Below are positions 1-10,692 of a stretch of DNA of 64,000 nucleotides, piece by piece. Location of the stretch: assembly GCA_008477525.1 (NCBI GenBank), contig SPDT01000005.1, forward strand, positions 620,001 through 684,000. Reading direction: 5' to 3'. Positions within the stretch are counted from its first letter, which is position 1. Each line of letters starts with the position of its first letter. The DNA is from Hypomyces perniciosus. Lineage: Eukaryota; Ascomycota; Sordariomycetes; Hypocreales; Hypocreaceae. The notes below the pieces were generated by a model, which was given only the letters and a program-made list of their open reading frames with translations, did not search any database and was not told where the DNA came from. The translations under genes were made by a program, and so were the position numbers.

Positions 1-2058
1 CAACAGCCCACTGGTCTTGGAGACGGGATTTACGGACATGGAGCGGCGGTGTTGCCAGGCAATGTGATGATGGTGTATGGAGGGTGGCAGATTAGCGAGG
101 CCGGAACGAGCAAGATGAAGCGTCAGGCCGGATCGACTACGTCGCCGCGATTTTTGAATTTGACGTCGATGAGTTGGTCGACGAGTTACAGCAATCCTAA
201 TGTGGACGCTGCAAAGGGAAATCGTCCACATGATGCGCCTGATACAGCGGACGATTCATCCAAGACGAGACTCGGCTTGGGCCTTGGGCTGGGACTTGGA
301 CTTGGACTGGCCTTGCTTGTTATTGCCGGGCTTGGGTTCTTCTGCTTGCGGGCGAAACGGCGGAGAAGAGCTCTGCGCGATGAGACGATCCGGGCTATGG
401 CGCAGGATGCGAACCTCTTCATTCACGATACTGATGAGATGGCTGAAAGGGATGATATCTTCCCCTGGGGCCGTGGTGGGTGGTACAATGGTGGACAGGA
501 TCCGTATCGAACGGGTGCGGGTGATAGATCCATTGGGTACGAGAGCCTTACTGGCGGAAGAGGCTCATATGGTGGATATCCCCCTGTTGTTCCTGGTATT
601 GCGAGGAAGCCGGTGGCGAGACAGCTTCGTGGTGGGTATGTGCCAGCAAACACCCAGCTCAACAGCTTGATACATGTATCTCCACCTGGACAGATCCATC
701 CTATCCTGGAGGATGAAGAGGAGGACCTGGCTTACCAGAAGATTACACACCACGACGTCACCACGCCGACGTCCGAAGTGCCTTCTGATCCGTTCCTCAC
801 CCCAACTATTGCGATAGCTTCAGGAGCGCTGCCAGTCATGCAACCCCCTGCCGGCCGGGGTTCCTCCGCGCCTAGCCCTGAAGGCAACCGACGCCATGAC
901 CCCGATGTTCAGGATTGGGTATGCGACGTTGATGCCGCGGATGCGCTTCTGGCGAGGTATAACAGCCGTCAGAGTGGCCAGGGCCGCGTCTCCCCCACAA
1001 GGCGCAACTCTCATCGTTCAAATGGCCCTCGCGACGACGACTCTCGCACCGGATCTAACTTATCTGAGGCGAGTCTAAAACGTACGCTTTCCGGGCGGTG
1101 GTCTACCATAGCTGCCGGAACTGCGGGCCTCTTCGGCGGAGCGTTGATAGCTAGCACAGAGCCAGGAAAGCCTGGAAGTTCATCGTCAAGCAGTTACAAC
1201 ACTGCGAAGTCGGGCTTTGGTGCTTTGCAAGCTGAAGGACCGTCATTGCTGCTTGGACGAACAACGCCGTCGAGTCCGTTTGAGGATGACGATCTTCCGC
1301 AGCAACCTGGCTCGCCGTCCAAGTCCAAGCCTCGACGGGGTTGGCTAGGATCGCTGAGGCGGGTATTCTCAAATTCAGACAGTGCTTCAGGGGCTTCTTC
1401 ATCGCGGGAAGATAACCTGCAGAGGGCATCTATGGAGTTGCCAAGCGGAGATTATGAGCCTCCTCTTTCGGCCCTGGGCGGCGAGCTTCTTAGGAGGAAG
1501 CAGGGCCGACAGGACTGGGAGGGCGAACCTTCAGCGGCAGCGGCAGAGAATGAATGGGATATCGAGAGGGCGGTAGAGCAGCGCCTTGTGCAAGTCATTT
1601 TCACCGTGCCGAAGGAGCGTCTTCGCGTCGTTAATGCCGATGATGATGACGGGACGGGCGATGATGAGAAGCAGCCTCTTCACCAGCCGCAATCTGCGGA
1701 GCTGGTTGATCCGGACAAATCCTCCAGCCATGCCTCCGCGTCGATACGTACGTCGTACCACGACGATGATGAGGGCGGTGGCGTGCCGGTCATAGAACGA
1801 GATAGAGACGATGGGTTTCTAAGGGTGGATCAGGATGACTGGGATGACAGGAGAATGTCGCATTCGACGGAGGGATCGTTCGCAAGATCGGTGGCAGTGT
1901 TTACTGCAGAGGCCATGACGTTTGAGAGGCCAAAGACGAGGGTTCTGCAGATGGTGGGCGACATTGAGAGTCGGAGCAAGGACAATAGTCCGACACCAAG
2001 CAGAGTAGGCAGTCCAGTGCGGAGCATGAAGAGCAAGAAATCATTGAGGGACGAGTAG
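1..2058 (+). CDS. Kelch/galactose-oxidase-like single-pass membrane protein, 5' part outside window
   Basis: The frame is open from base 1, so the start codon and most of the protein lie upstream. The first 30 visible residues (GDGIYGHGAAVLPGN, then MVYGGWQ) read as the last blade of a kelch beta-propeller: a His-Gly-x-Ala strand followed by the typical Tyr-Gly-Gly. A single transmembrane helix follows at about visible residues 93-113, built on an unusual run of Gly-Leu dipeptides and ended by a basic stop-transfer stretch (RAKRRRR). The remaining ~570 residues are hydrophilic, Ser/Pro/Asp-rich and probably cytosolic and disordered. Fungal proteins with an outside kelch propeller, one helix and a long inner tail are common, but their ligand is generally unknown. 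No intron is needed in the visible part. The stop is TAG at 2056-2058. I am confident of the architecture but not of a specific role. Confidence 0.8.
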   Translation, partial: QQPTGLGDGIYGHGAAVLPGNVMMVYGGWQISEAGTSKMKRQAGSTTSPRFLNLTSMSWSTSYSNPNVDAAKGNRPHDAPDTADDSSKTRLGLGLGLGLGLGLALLVIAGLGFFCLRAKRRRRALRDETIRAMAQDANLFIHDTDEMAERDDIFPWGRGGWYNGGQDPYRTGAGDRSIGYESLTGGRGSYGGYPPVVPGIARKPVARQLRGGYVPANTQLNSLIHVSPPGQIHPILEDEEEDLAYQKITHHDVTTPTSEVPSDPFLTPTIAIASGALPVMQPPAGRGSSAPSPEGNRRHDPDVQDWVCDVDAADALLARYNSRQSGQGRVSPTRRNSHRSNGPRDDDSRTGSNLSEASLKRTLSGRWSTIAAGTAGLFGGALIASTEPGKPGSSSSSSYNTAKSGFGALQAEGPSLLLGRTTPSSPFEDDDLPQQPGSPSKSKPRRGWLGSLRRVFSNSDSASGASSSREDNLQRASMELPSGDYEPPLSALGGELLRRKQGRQDWEGEPSAAAAENEWDIERAVEQRLVQVIFTVPKERLRVVNADDDDGTGDDEKQPLHQPQSAELVDPDKSSSHASASIRTSYHDDDEGGGVPVIERDRDDGFLRVDQDDWDDRRMSHSTEGSFARSVAVFTAEAMTFERPKTRVLQMVGDIESRSKDNSPTPSRVGSPVRSMKSKKSLRDE

Positions 2059-2547
2059 GTCAAAGGGATGAAAAAGGGAAGAATGCATTGTTTTTTTCTT
2101 GGTCTTGGTATGGGATAGGATAGGATAGGAGATATTAGCGTTGAGGAGTGAGGATCGGGGAGGGATGCAAAGCTTTGGGAAATTTGGGTATATCCAGGAA
2201 GGGTTTTGGGAAGCGCATAGGAGATTGGAGTTTTCGCCCTTGTTTTGCTGTATTTCTGAGTGTCAGATATTTTTTTGTATATAGTTGGGCTCTATCGTAG
2301 CGGAGCTGCTGTCGTGTAGGTAGTTTGGATGAAATGTACGCCTATATCTACGTCTAGTATGAGGTCCTCAGTGTGTATGTATATGCATGACCGTGTTCTA
2401 TCCAACTCGTTATCATACGCCCAAGAAAATTCCAGTATCCCAATTATCTCCCGCCTGTCCTTTCCGGCCTTTTAGCTAGTATTATGAAATATGTGTGTGG
2501 CACTCCGTGTTAGGAATGCAAAGCAAACGCCAGCATATCTCGGCCTC
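2059..2547. other. Intergenic, convergent 3' flanks
   Basis: Lies between the 3' ends of the kelch gene (+) and the PI-PLC gene (-), so it should hold both 3' UTRs. It is T-rich after the kelch stop and has a short GATAG-type tandem near 2113-2128. I see no gene in it. Confidence 0.6.
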
Positions 2548-3627
2548 TCATCCCTTCATTAGCCGTTTATTCCAATCTAAAACAGTGTTGATGAGTCGTT
2601 TCCCTGGGAAATCTATAATCACCACGCCAACGCGGGATGCATCCTCATTGTTGGAGGTGTCTTCAAGGTACTGCCCCGTCATGTCGTTCATCCCCTGAAT
2701 AGTCCGATTCATCGGCCCTGCTGCAGCTTCGATGGGGAGGACGCCAAACGAAGCAGAGAGATGAATGAGGTAGAGAAAGCGATTGTTATCCGGCGCGAGC
2801 GCAGCGTGTGAGAGGGCGTCGCGGATGGCAGCCCATTTATCGGCGAGGTGGTAGATATCCGGGATGATCCACATATCCTCCAGCACCATCTCTGGGCCTT
2901 CCCACGCGAGACCGTACGGCGCGCCCTTTGCGTGGAAGTTTTGGAGGATGAAGATCTTGGAGCGCAGAGTGCCGATGGTGGGTATCGGGGCGGCGAAGTC
3001 GTATTTGTGGAGGTGCTTCTCGGAGCCGAGGGCGGTAGTCGGCGAGGAGAAGTGGTGGTACCGGAGCGCGTCCTCGAAGGAGATGGTGTTGTTGGAGCCG
3101 ATGGGGTTGCCCTCTTCCTTGAGGCGCATGATGATGGCCTCGGAAGGATTGGCGTCGAGGAAGTCGAACATGTCAAGGAGGACTTGTTCGTAGCTGAAGC
3201 CGGTATAGCCATTGGCGTGGTAGATATGGAGTTCGTTGTCGCGCAGACGGGCTCGGATGTCGAAGTAGCGCAGACCGGAGGTAAGTTGCGAGGACAAGTT
3301 CCAGTTCTGGCACTGGAGGGTCTCAGAGCCGATGTTGTAGGTCATTGTGTCGTGGGTGCCGGGGATGCTGAGGCTGGTGATGTTGACGTCGTCGGGGATG
3401 GCGGACATCCAGGAGGCATGATTTTCGAGGCCGGCGTCGAAGCTGAAGACGCTGCGGTAGCCCCGATAGCACGTCGCGCCGACGAAGCACGGCGCAATGG
3501 AGAGGAGGTAGAAGAGGCTCATTGTGCCCGCGGCGGCAGAGACGATCAGCAAGATGGGGAGAGGACGGCGTCGTCTTTGCAGAGATTTCAGTCTCGGGCT
3601 GTGAGGCAGAGCGATGGCAGCGGCCAT
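2548..3627 (-). CDS. Membrane-anchored PI-PLC X-domain phosphodiesterase
   Basis: Single exon, 359 residues. A basic N-terminus (residues 11-22) is followed by a hydrophobic segment at about 23-45, fitting a signal anchor, so the enzyme domain probably faces the secretory lumen or outside. The catalytic core is a phosphatidylinositol-specific phospholipase C X domain of the bacterial/fungal single-domain type: the first catalytic His is in SIPGTHDT (His92, with Asp93), followed by GLRYFDIRAR (Arg120, Asp123), and the second His sits in HIYHANG (His137). There is no Y domain, C2 domain or EF-hand, so it is not the eukaryotic signalling PLC. This family cleaves PI or GPI-type phosphodiester bonds; the true substrate cannot be told from sequence. 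Candidate N-glycosylation sites include NIT, NLS, NNT and NRT. The start is an ATG at 3625-3627 with no better upstream ATG in frame. Confidence 0.85.
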   Translation of the reverse strand: MAAAIALPHSPRLKSLQRRRRPLPILLIVSAAAGTMSLFYLLSIAPCFVGATCYRGYRSVFSFDAGLENHASWMSAIPDDVNITSLSIPGTHDTMTYNIGSETLQCQNWNLSSQLTSGLRYFDIRARLRDNELHIYHANGYTGFSYEQVLLDMFDFLDANPSEAIIMRLKEEGNPIGSNNTISFEDALRYHHFSSPTTALGSEKHLHKYDFAAPIPTIGTLRSKIFILQNFHAKGAPYGLAWEGPEMVLEDMWIIPDIYHLADKWAAIRDALSHAALAPDNNRFLYLIHLSASFGVLPIEAAAGPMNRTIQGMNDMTGQYLEDTSNNEDASRVGVVIIDFPGKRLINTVLDWNKRLMKG

Positions 3628-4061
3628 TACTTATTATATAGGCGGAACACTGAGTTGAGAATGGTCTAGATGGCTCTAAGAATAAGGTCGGAGTAGTGCT
3701 CTCCGAGAAGCAAGCCAGGAGGCTGTTGGACCGTGACGCGAAGTCTGTGGCGGCTGTGTGCATGCATGCACGGTCCACATCGATTGAGCGAAATCAAAAC
3801 CTTGAAGATATACAGAGTTGCCGAGCCTACGCGTGAAGCTTTTGGTCTTTGGCCCTTTGAGATCTTGTAGGTGATGCTGGCGATATACTGGTGATGATGA
3901 TATGTTCGGAGTTGAGAGGTTCCCAGCTTCCGTATCAGATCGGAGTTGATGGTATCATAACCGGGCCAGGGTTACAACCCTTTCATTCAGCGCAGAACAT
4001 TGAACGGATAAATAACGCAACTGATCTATAACTACGAGTACATAATATTCATAAGTTCAGG
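3628..4061. other. Intergenic, upstream of PI-PLC
   Basis: Promoter side of the PI-PLC gene. No coding signal or clear element seen. Confidence 0.5.
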
Positions 4062-4252
4062 GGATGGCAGTTAATTTGGCAATTAGGGATGCATGGTCTT
4101 CTTTTCTTCTTCCGTGGTCTGAGCATCTTAGCGCATTTGGTGCTGCCTGAGACGAAGGGCCGCACCAGTGATGAGCTTGGTGATATGTTTGAGACTAGGT
4201 GGACCAAGGTGCCAGTAAGACAGTTTAAGAAGCATAAGTTTGAGAGGCTATA
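4062..4252 (+). pseudogene. Decayed 3' end of an MFS sugar transporter
   Basis: One + strand frame reads a degenerate hydrophobic stretch (FFFRGLSILAHLVL), then PETKGRTSDELGDMFETR, then a basic tail ending KKHKFERL and a TAG at 4250-4252. This is the diagnostic C-terminus of fungal sugar-porter family MFS proteins (last helix, PETKGR signature, EL..MF). The frame upstream of about 4060 has no recognisable helices or signature, and no plausible 5' exons are seen in the AT-rich DNA before it. The fragment is therefore best read as the remnant of a truncated or deleted transporter gene. Seen: the signature and stop. Inferred: that it is dead; a highly diverged spliced gene is the alternative. 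Confidence 0.65.
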
Positions 4253-6084
4253 GGGAAGCAGAAAAGGAGGCAGTAGTGTACAAAGTACTCGTAATAAATG
4301 GACTCTTGTTCCAGGGGACATGAGATCACGAAAGCGCGGCTTGAGGAATCATGATGTTGTGATGTACATAAAGCGGCTATGCTTTTTGGTCATAATGATC
4401 TGAATAAAAGCGAATAAAAAAGATAACGGCTCAGCTAAAGTAGAGAAATGGGAAAGTGAATTTGAGGGCTGATTGCTGTGCCCACTCCGTACCGACAATG
4501 AGACTCATCATAACTTATAAGTATGCTAAATCTACTTCGTAGTTGTAGTCACAACAAATCAATATTTGAGTTATATATAAAAGACGCGAGAGATCATTTG
4601 CAAAAGAGCGAAGGGGTGAGTGGTTGCATCGTGTCAGGATTGTCCATCATGTGAGACCATAAAATAGTATTATATCTACTTCCTATGCCCACAATACGTC
4701 TTTTATGATTCCATCAGACGACGTATAAGCTCTAATGAAGCTGAATGCTTCATCATTATATGACTAAAAATACGAGCAATCTTTAAACTTATCTTCTGTA
4801 CTTCGTATATCATCTTATACGACGTACTCCGTAGACTTAGATCTGTGAGTAAGGGCGGCAACAACACTAGGCCAGATCAAGGTCACGCATTACTTCTCCA
4901 TACTGAGACGGTTGCATGGTGACCACTCAAACATTTGTTCAAGTGTCGTCTTATCAGTTCATGGGATTCACCCCACGTGTTGCGTCCCATGATAGCAAGG
5001 TGTGATCGCAGCGCTATTAATAATTCCTCTTCATGCGGAAGAATCGAGAGGAGTCGATCCTATAGGTGCGGGTAATATCCAGTGGTGAGCAGTTCATCAC
5101 CCATATCAGAATCGGATATCATCAACAACCATGCTTCTAGTCCACGTCTCGTGTACGGAGCACTCCGTCAAGCTGCACGTCTAGACTCGGACCCCCCTCC
5201 GAGAACCACCGACCCGAACTAGCTCCGTGTTTCCGGGAGGCACAGCGGCAACATTTTCAGGCCTGTCAATAGTTCGGCTCGTATTCACCGGAGGCTTATT
5301 ATTCTAGGGCCGCTGTCTGAGTTCGTTCTTGTTTTTTGGACGTACTCGTAGTATTATTAGACTTTTGGCGGCGTTCAAGCCTGGAGATCTTATATGGGGC
5401 CTTGTGGCGGAGGATAGAGCTGGGCGGCGCGAAGCATAAATCATCACAAATAGAACGAGGTTTACGAAGCTTCAGGGACCGGAGTCAGAGCTAAGTGTCA
5501 GCTCTCTTTGTGCAAAGAAACAAACGTCCAACAAGAGACTTGTGATAACATGTGATGAACATTGGGCAAGACACATAGCACAAAGCTTCGATGAGGTGGC
5601 TGATACAGAGGAGATTGGGATCAAGCCAGCTTGTTTCTGCCCCCAGCCTGCCCAATTCCTGACCAGAAACCGTAGAAAGCAGTAACTGACTCGGACCGGC
5701 ATTAAGTTCGCCAATCAAATTGATGGATCTCCCGTCTATACGGAGTAGGCTCTTCGGCATCGGAGCAGCAATCATCTGCAATCCGCATCGCGGCAAAGAA
5801 CCGCATCGTATCACCGTTAAACAGTCGCATAACGCACGCAATTGGTTCCACTGCCCAGCCACATACATATGCGTGGGACATTCTTCACAGACATGCAGCC
5901 GATACATGCATGAAGGGCGGCTGCTGCCCGAGACAACGCCAACAGACAGCGATCCGCAGATGTGAAAAACACCACTCGACTACCAACAGCCCCGGTCTAA
6001 GTCCATTCAGGTCTCTCTTTTTTTGTGGTACTACTAGGTTTGGTCATGATCGGCGATCGGTGATGCGGAACCGAAAAGGCAAAA

Positions 6085-6111
6085 GAGGCTTGAGAGGCTT
6101 GAGAGGCTTGA
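6085..6111. repeat. Tandem 9-mer GAGGCTTGA x3
   Basis: Three perfect head-to-tail copies of GAGGCTTGA in non-coding DNA. Confidence 0.9.
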
Positions 6112-6203
6112 GGAAGCGGCGGCATAGCGTTTCGACCGGCGCGCGGAGCTGCAGGGAAACGGTGGGAACTATTCTAGGAAACGCCATTGAGTTTAGAGCG
6201 TTT

Positions 6204-6224
6204 TTTTGTTTGTTTGTTTGTTTG
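6204..6224. repeat. TTTG microsatellite
   Basis: About five TTTG units following a T run; intergenic. Confidence 0.9.
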
Positions 6225-8148
6225 CCACTTGCTACTCTAGACGGGAGTGTAAGTCAATTTGGTGATGGTCTGCCTGGACTTGGGTTTTGAGACTGGAGGG
6301 GTGGACCACGATGTAGACTCTTTTGTTCTATGATTTACTTGGACGATGTGGTATCTAAAATAGCGATAGTCTGTAAATCTTCAATTGGGTCGACGGCCAA
6401 GATGCATGCATGTATACATGTATGTATGTGTGTATGTAGTACAGGTAGCGGCCCTGAGAGTTGAGCTTCCTGATGCATCTTTGCTTATCGGTGCTGAGCT
6501 CTTTGATGGGAGAACGTTACAGTGCATGCTCGCCTTCGCAACAGCACCCCCACTTACTGGCATTACCGAGCTATGTACGAAGTACTACTCGCATTGTTGC
6601 TGAAGACGAGTTAAGAGTGGCAAATGCAAGAGTGTTTCGATAGGAGATTTCGTGCCATCACAAGAATGCACACGAGTGGCTGAGGAGGTTGGGATAGAGA
6701 GGGGAATCGGGCGGGGGAACCACAACGATTGGACAATGGGTGAGGAGACAGAGAAGAATGAAGGAATTTTTTTGTTATAGGCCAAGATGGATGGATGGAT
6801 TGGTGTGTGGGGGTTTGTTTACGCCGAGAACTGACAGATTTTTTTGCTCTATCACGAGGTCAGATGTCTTGGTTTCTTGGTTAATACGAGGGGTGAAGAA
6901 CTGGGCAATGCGGGGAGAGGGAAGATGATGTTGGTCGGCTGGTGTAATCAATATGAAGCAACAACTCATGCAGTGAGATTGCACTGACCAAGTGCTATGG
7001 CATTCAAACTCGAATTGAGGCCATATCTACATACTACTACTAGTACTACTACTACCAGCAAGAGAGCTTGCTTGCTGTATAAGCCGGAGAGTCCGGCGGG
7101 ACGGAGAGTACAGGTATTATTCATATATTCAGAATGGTACCTAAGTCGCCGGCATCAACGAAATCAAGGCATCTGTGTGGGGATTGACAGTGTTTCTGAT
7201 ACAGACTAGTCCCCTTGTATCTGTATCTGTCATCAAGGCATCCGCAACACATGATGATGGAGCATCACCCACAATCAGGACAGAAGCAGAACAGAACCGT
7301 GCCCTGCTCCCGTCTTGGCCGCCATCTGATGGCATGAACACGAAGAAGAGAAGATGCCGGACCGGCTCCGGATCCCGCGTTGTCGAATGGATAATAATGC
7401 TACTACATACTACGGAGTACGGAGTACGAAGTACGAAGCAGTAGTCCTTCGTCAACAGATCCAAGACTGGGGAAATGGCCGCTGATGCTGGTGTGTCACA
7501 TCTTTTGGACCCGCAATGATGCTGGCCTGGCTGCTTGATTGTGATTCCGCGCTGATCAGCAGAATGCTGCTACCCACCCACCCTCCTCCAACAAATCCCG
7601 GTCCTTGCTCTCCCGCACATCCAAGATTGCAATCGTCATGGACAGAGCGGTTTTTTGGTTGCTCATAGGATGAGGGCTAGGAATTGTTCCCCTGATCGTC
7701 GGGAGGAATTTATTGCCTTGCCGCGATCTGAAGGGGTCTGTTCGATGGTCTTGTGCCGTTCATCAGATTGTTGCCGTTATAAGAGCATGTTTTGCCACCT
7801 GTCCCTGCTGATCCAGTACTGCTACTACTACGAGTGTCGTATCATTGAGCCGGGGCATCACCGTCAGTCAAGTCACCATCATGCTATGCATACATACCCC
7901 CATGTCCCCCAAGCGAATGCGTGTGAGTGGGATGCGAATCTGGCGGTGGAACCCGTGGGCCTCCTTGTCCCTGTTGGTGCGTGCGTGCGGTTGAGCCACA
8001 CACACTCTTTCTTCTCTCTTCTTGCTCGGCGGCCTGGGCGGGGGGGCTACTCCGACTCTTGTCATCTTTTCGCCTCGTATTCACACCAGTCCACCACCTC
8101 TTGTGCTGGTTGCAGCGGCTGGTGTCGTCGTCTTGTCTCGTATTATGT

Positions 8149-8171
8149 ATGTGTGTGTGTGTGTGTGTGTG
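8149..8171. repeat. GT dinucleotide microsatellite
   Basis: About eleven TG units in intergenic DNA. Confidence 0.9.
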
Positions 8172-8325
8172 CTTGAGTGCGTCCGGTGGCCAGACCTGGG
8201 TCTGTTGAGGCCATCGTGATCACAGCGGGAACTACTCCGTATGTAAAAATAAACAAGCATCGATGGTGTGCATTCCAGGTATTTTTGTCTTGATTTTTGA
8301 CATTAATACGAGTGTTTGTGATGGT

Positions 8326-8365
8326 GAGGAAGAGGAAGAGGAAGAGGAAGAGGAAGAAGAGGAGG
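8326..8365. repeat. GGAAGA purine-strand microsatellite
   Basis: Run of GAGGAA/GGAAGA units; all-purine on the + strand. Confidence 0.9.
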
Positions 8366-9111
8366 TGGACAAAGCTATTAGGTACTACTCCATACGAAGT
8401 ACTACTAACAGTACATTAGGTACATTAGGTACTCGTAGATAGGCAGCTTGCTGGAACGCGAGTGCGTGCGTGTGTGTGTGGGCCAAGGCATCGAATTTGG
8501 GCACAGCCATGCCTGATTTGGAAAGCGAGAGGACGCGCCAGTCTTTTCACCAGAAATTGAAGAATCCCTACCAAATCAATGCCGTCAGTTGCGTGCCGTT
8601 TCCGGTGAAAAAACCGCTCCTAGTATTAAATGAAAGGACACAATTTCGTTTTTGAACCAATAATGCAATCGTCTGTAGACTATATCCTACTATTGCCACT
8701 CGCAGTACTCCGTATTCTGTAGATAGATAGTACGAAGTATTAGCACTACTCCGTCAACCCGTGCAATGAGCATCAGAACATCTCCATAATGGTCCTTGTC
8801 TTACTAAACAGAGCAAGATCGCTGTTGGATCGTAAACGACCATAAGCCCACTAATAAAAAGTGGCTGGTTGCGACCCTCCCAGAGTGACGACATGCGGCC
8901 AGGGGCTGCGACAAGCTAATGTAACCTAGCGAGGCTTGGCGAGTGAGATCCGCCGTCTGGTGTTTCCGGAGCTGATGACAGAAGAAGAGCTGTTTTTCCC
9001 GTCTCTGTTTTGCGTGATTCTGTGCTGTGCTGTGCTCTACTGTGTTTCGTTTCTTGTTTCTCAGTTTGCATACATACTCAGTTCAGCCCCCCCCCCTCTC
9101 AGGCCCTATCC

Positions 9112-9149
9112 GTCAGCCCCTGTCAGCCCCTGTCAGCCCCTGTCAGCCA
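9112..9149. repeat. Tandem 10-mer GTCAGCCCCT
   Basis: Three and a partial copies of GTCAGCCCCT, the last one varied to GTCAGCCACT. Confidence 0.9.
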
Positions 9150-9455
9150 CTGAACATCACTGAGCCACTCACTGTAACACCCGCACTTTCCAGGCACACA
9201 GAGGTCAGCTGCTAGCCCTGCAGGTCCGAGTCTCTCGCTGTAAGAAAGCCCGATAGTACTACTACTACTACTACGACTAGTAGTGCTTCGTACCTGGCTC
9301 TCCACTAGCTGGAGCACAACAAGCGCTGTAACCACTTGACCTCAACTCACCACCTCACCTCTTTCTCCTCCTTTCATACTCGTCTTGTCTCGTCTCGTCC
9401 CGTCTCGTCCTCTCTCGTTTTCTTTTTTGGTGCATCTTGCGTCTTGCATCTCTTC

Positions 9456-9510
9456 ACTTGACTTGACCTGACTTGACTTGACTTGACTTGACTTGACTTG
9501 ACTTGACTTG
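9456..9510. repeat. ACTTG pentanucleotide microsatellite
   Basis: Eleven ACTTG units, the third being ACCTG; two more units occur near 9590-9600. Confidence 0.92.
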
Positions 9511-9764
9511 AACTCGCTTCACTTCACTTCACCTCACACACACCCCTCTGGTCGTCCGTGTTAATCCTCACCCCAGGCGGTTTGGGTTGACTTGACTTGA
9601 CTCCTCTTTGGACAGACAACCTTGAAAAACCCACCACTCGCCTCGGCAGCTATTATCTAGCTCAGACAGACCTTGTTCTCCTCCCGTCTCCGCTTCTTTT
9701 CCTGTCTGTCTGTGCGTGGCGTGTGTGGTGTGTGTGGTGTGTGTGTTTGTGTGTGTTTGTGTGT

Positions 9765-9902
9765 ATGCCTGGTCGCCCATCCCCATCGTGTTTTTTTGGC
9801 CTCGTTTTTCTGTCCCCTTTTTTCTTCTTTCACTTTTCTTCTTCTTTTTTTGCTTTTCTTTCTTTGTTTCCGCGAGGATTGTCATCAAACATTACCTGTT
9901 AG
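9765..9902 (+). other. Upstream ORF in the WSC leader (45 codons)
   Basis: Starts at one of only two ATGs in the leader and ends at TAG 9900-9902. It encodes a Phe-rich string that is just the translation of the T/C-rich DNA. It would lie on the mRNA only if transcription starts before 9765. Confidence 0.3.
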
Positions 9903-10487
9903 GTCTTGTTTGTCCGTGCGTCAGTCGGCCTATCGAGAAAGTGCCTGCATCTGGCTTTGCGACACCTTTCACTTGTCCCGGCCTTCCGCCTTCGTTGTCT
10001 CTGTCTGGCCTCTGCTCTTTTGCCTCTTTTGCCTCTTCTGCTCTGCCTCTCCTCTGCTTGCGTCTCAGCCACACGCATTCCAGTCTCACTCGCAGCCAGT
10101 CGCCAAAAGGAACCGAACGAAGCCGAACCGTCCATCTCGGCCTCCACGACAACCGTGCATTCCGCTCTTGTGCATTCCGGCCTCTCGGTTTTCTGCTTCC
10201 TAGGCCCAAACAGCCGTCTTTATCTCTGGCATTGACAGACGATATTGTCCCTGGTCTCCCGAGACTACGACCAAGACATTGCACCATTTATCCCCGGGCA
10301 TATCGAGTTGTTGGGAGGAACAAAGGCCCGACAGCTTCGAAATTGCCTGCGACCGAGACGACGATCCAAACAAACATTTCGCATCTTCGCCATCCCTCTT
10401 CCACTGCGAACCGCGATACCTCGAACACACACGCCGACTACGGCTTTTGTGACATCGACATTCACCAGGGACAGGTGCGAGGTGGTT

Positions 10488-10505
10488 ATGGCCACTGTCT
10501 GCTAA
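10488..10505 (+). other. Short upstream ORF (MATVC) before the WSC gene
   Basis: Five codons and a TAA, 187 nt before the main start, at the only ATG in the last 900 nt of the leader. It could tune translation of the WSC sensor. Conservation is unknown. Confidence 0.4.
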
Positions 10506-10692
10506 GCCTAATCTTGTCAAACGTGCTGCAGTGTGGTGAATCAACGGGATATCACAGCCGGCGTTGTCACCGAACTTCCGCCAAGAAAATAACACAGTCG
10601 TACGTCTCCGGATATTCACGACTTTGGCACTTTGAATTACGGAACCAAGGCTGACGTTCGCCAGCACTTTCGACATCTCACATCAATCAGTC

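Larger units (their letters stand above)
4253..8976. other. Gene-poor, repeat-rich intergenic region
   Basis: About 4.7 kb without a convincing gene on either strand. The first part (4.3-4.9 kb) is AT-rich. The rest carries many short tandem repeats, TAC/TAG trinucleotide clusters and copies of the TACGGAGTA-type word (for example 4823-4833, 7411-7438, 8231-8241, 8706-8715). The longest open frames have no family-like composition, no ATG context and no splice partners. Confidence 0.6.
8977..10692 (+). promoter_or_regulatory. ATG-depleted pyrimidine-rich leader/promoter of the WSC gene
   Basis: Between the ATG at 8974 and the WSC start at 10693, the + strand has only two ATG triplets (9765 and 10488) while the complementary word CAT occurs about 25 times. 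The stretch is strongly C/T-rich on the + strand from about 9300. Selection against upstream ATGs is expected in a scanned 5' leader, so part of this probably forms a long 5' UTR, possibly with an intron; the pyrimidine-rich part may also be core promoter. The transcription start is not determinable from sequence. Several tandem repeats lie inside. Confidence 0.45.

Noticed and set aside
4049..4321. - strand open frame opposite the MFS relic
   Set aside because: It is the complement of the transporter tail; the + strand reading explains the conserved signature.
9716..10654. Long + strand open frame of about 312 codons upstream of the WSC gene
   Set aside because: It has no ATG, its product is just the translation of T/C-rich repeats, and all three frames plus the opposite strand are similarly open. 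Better read as leader DNA.
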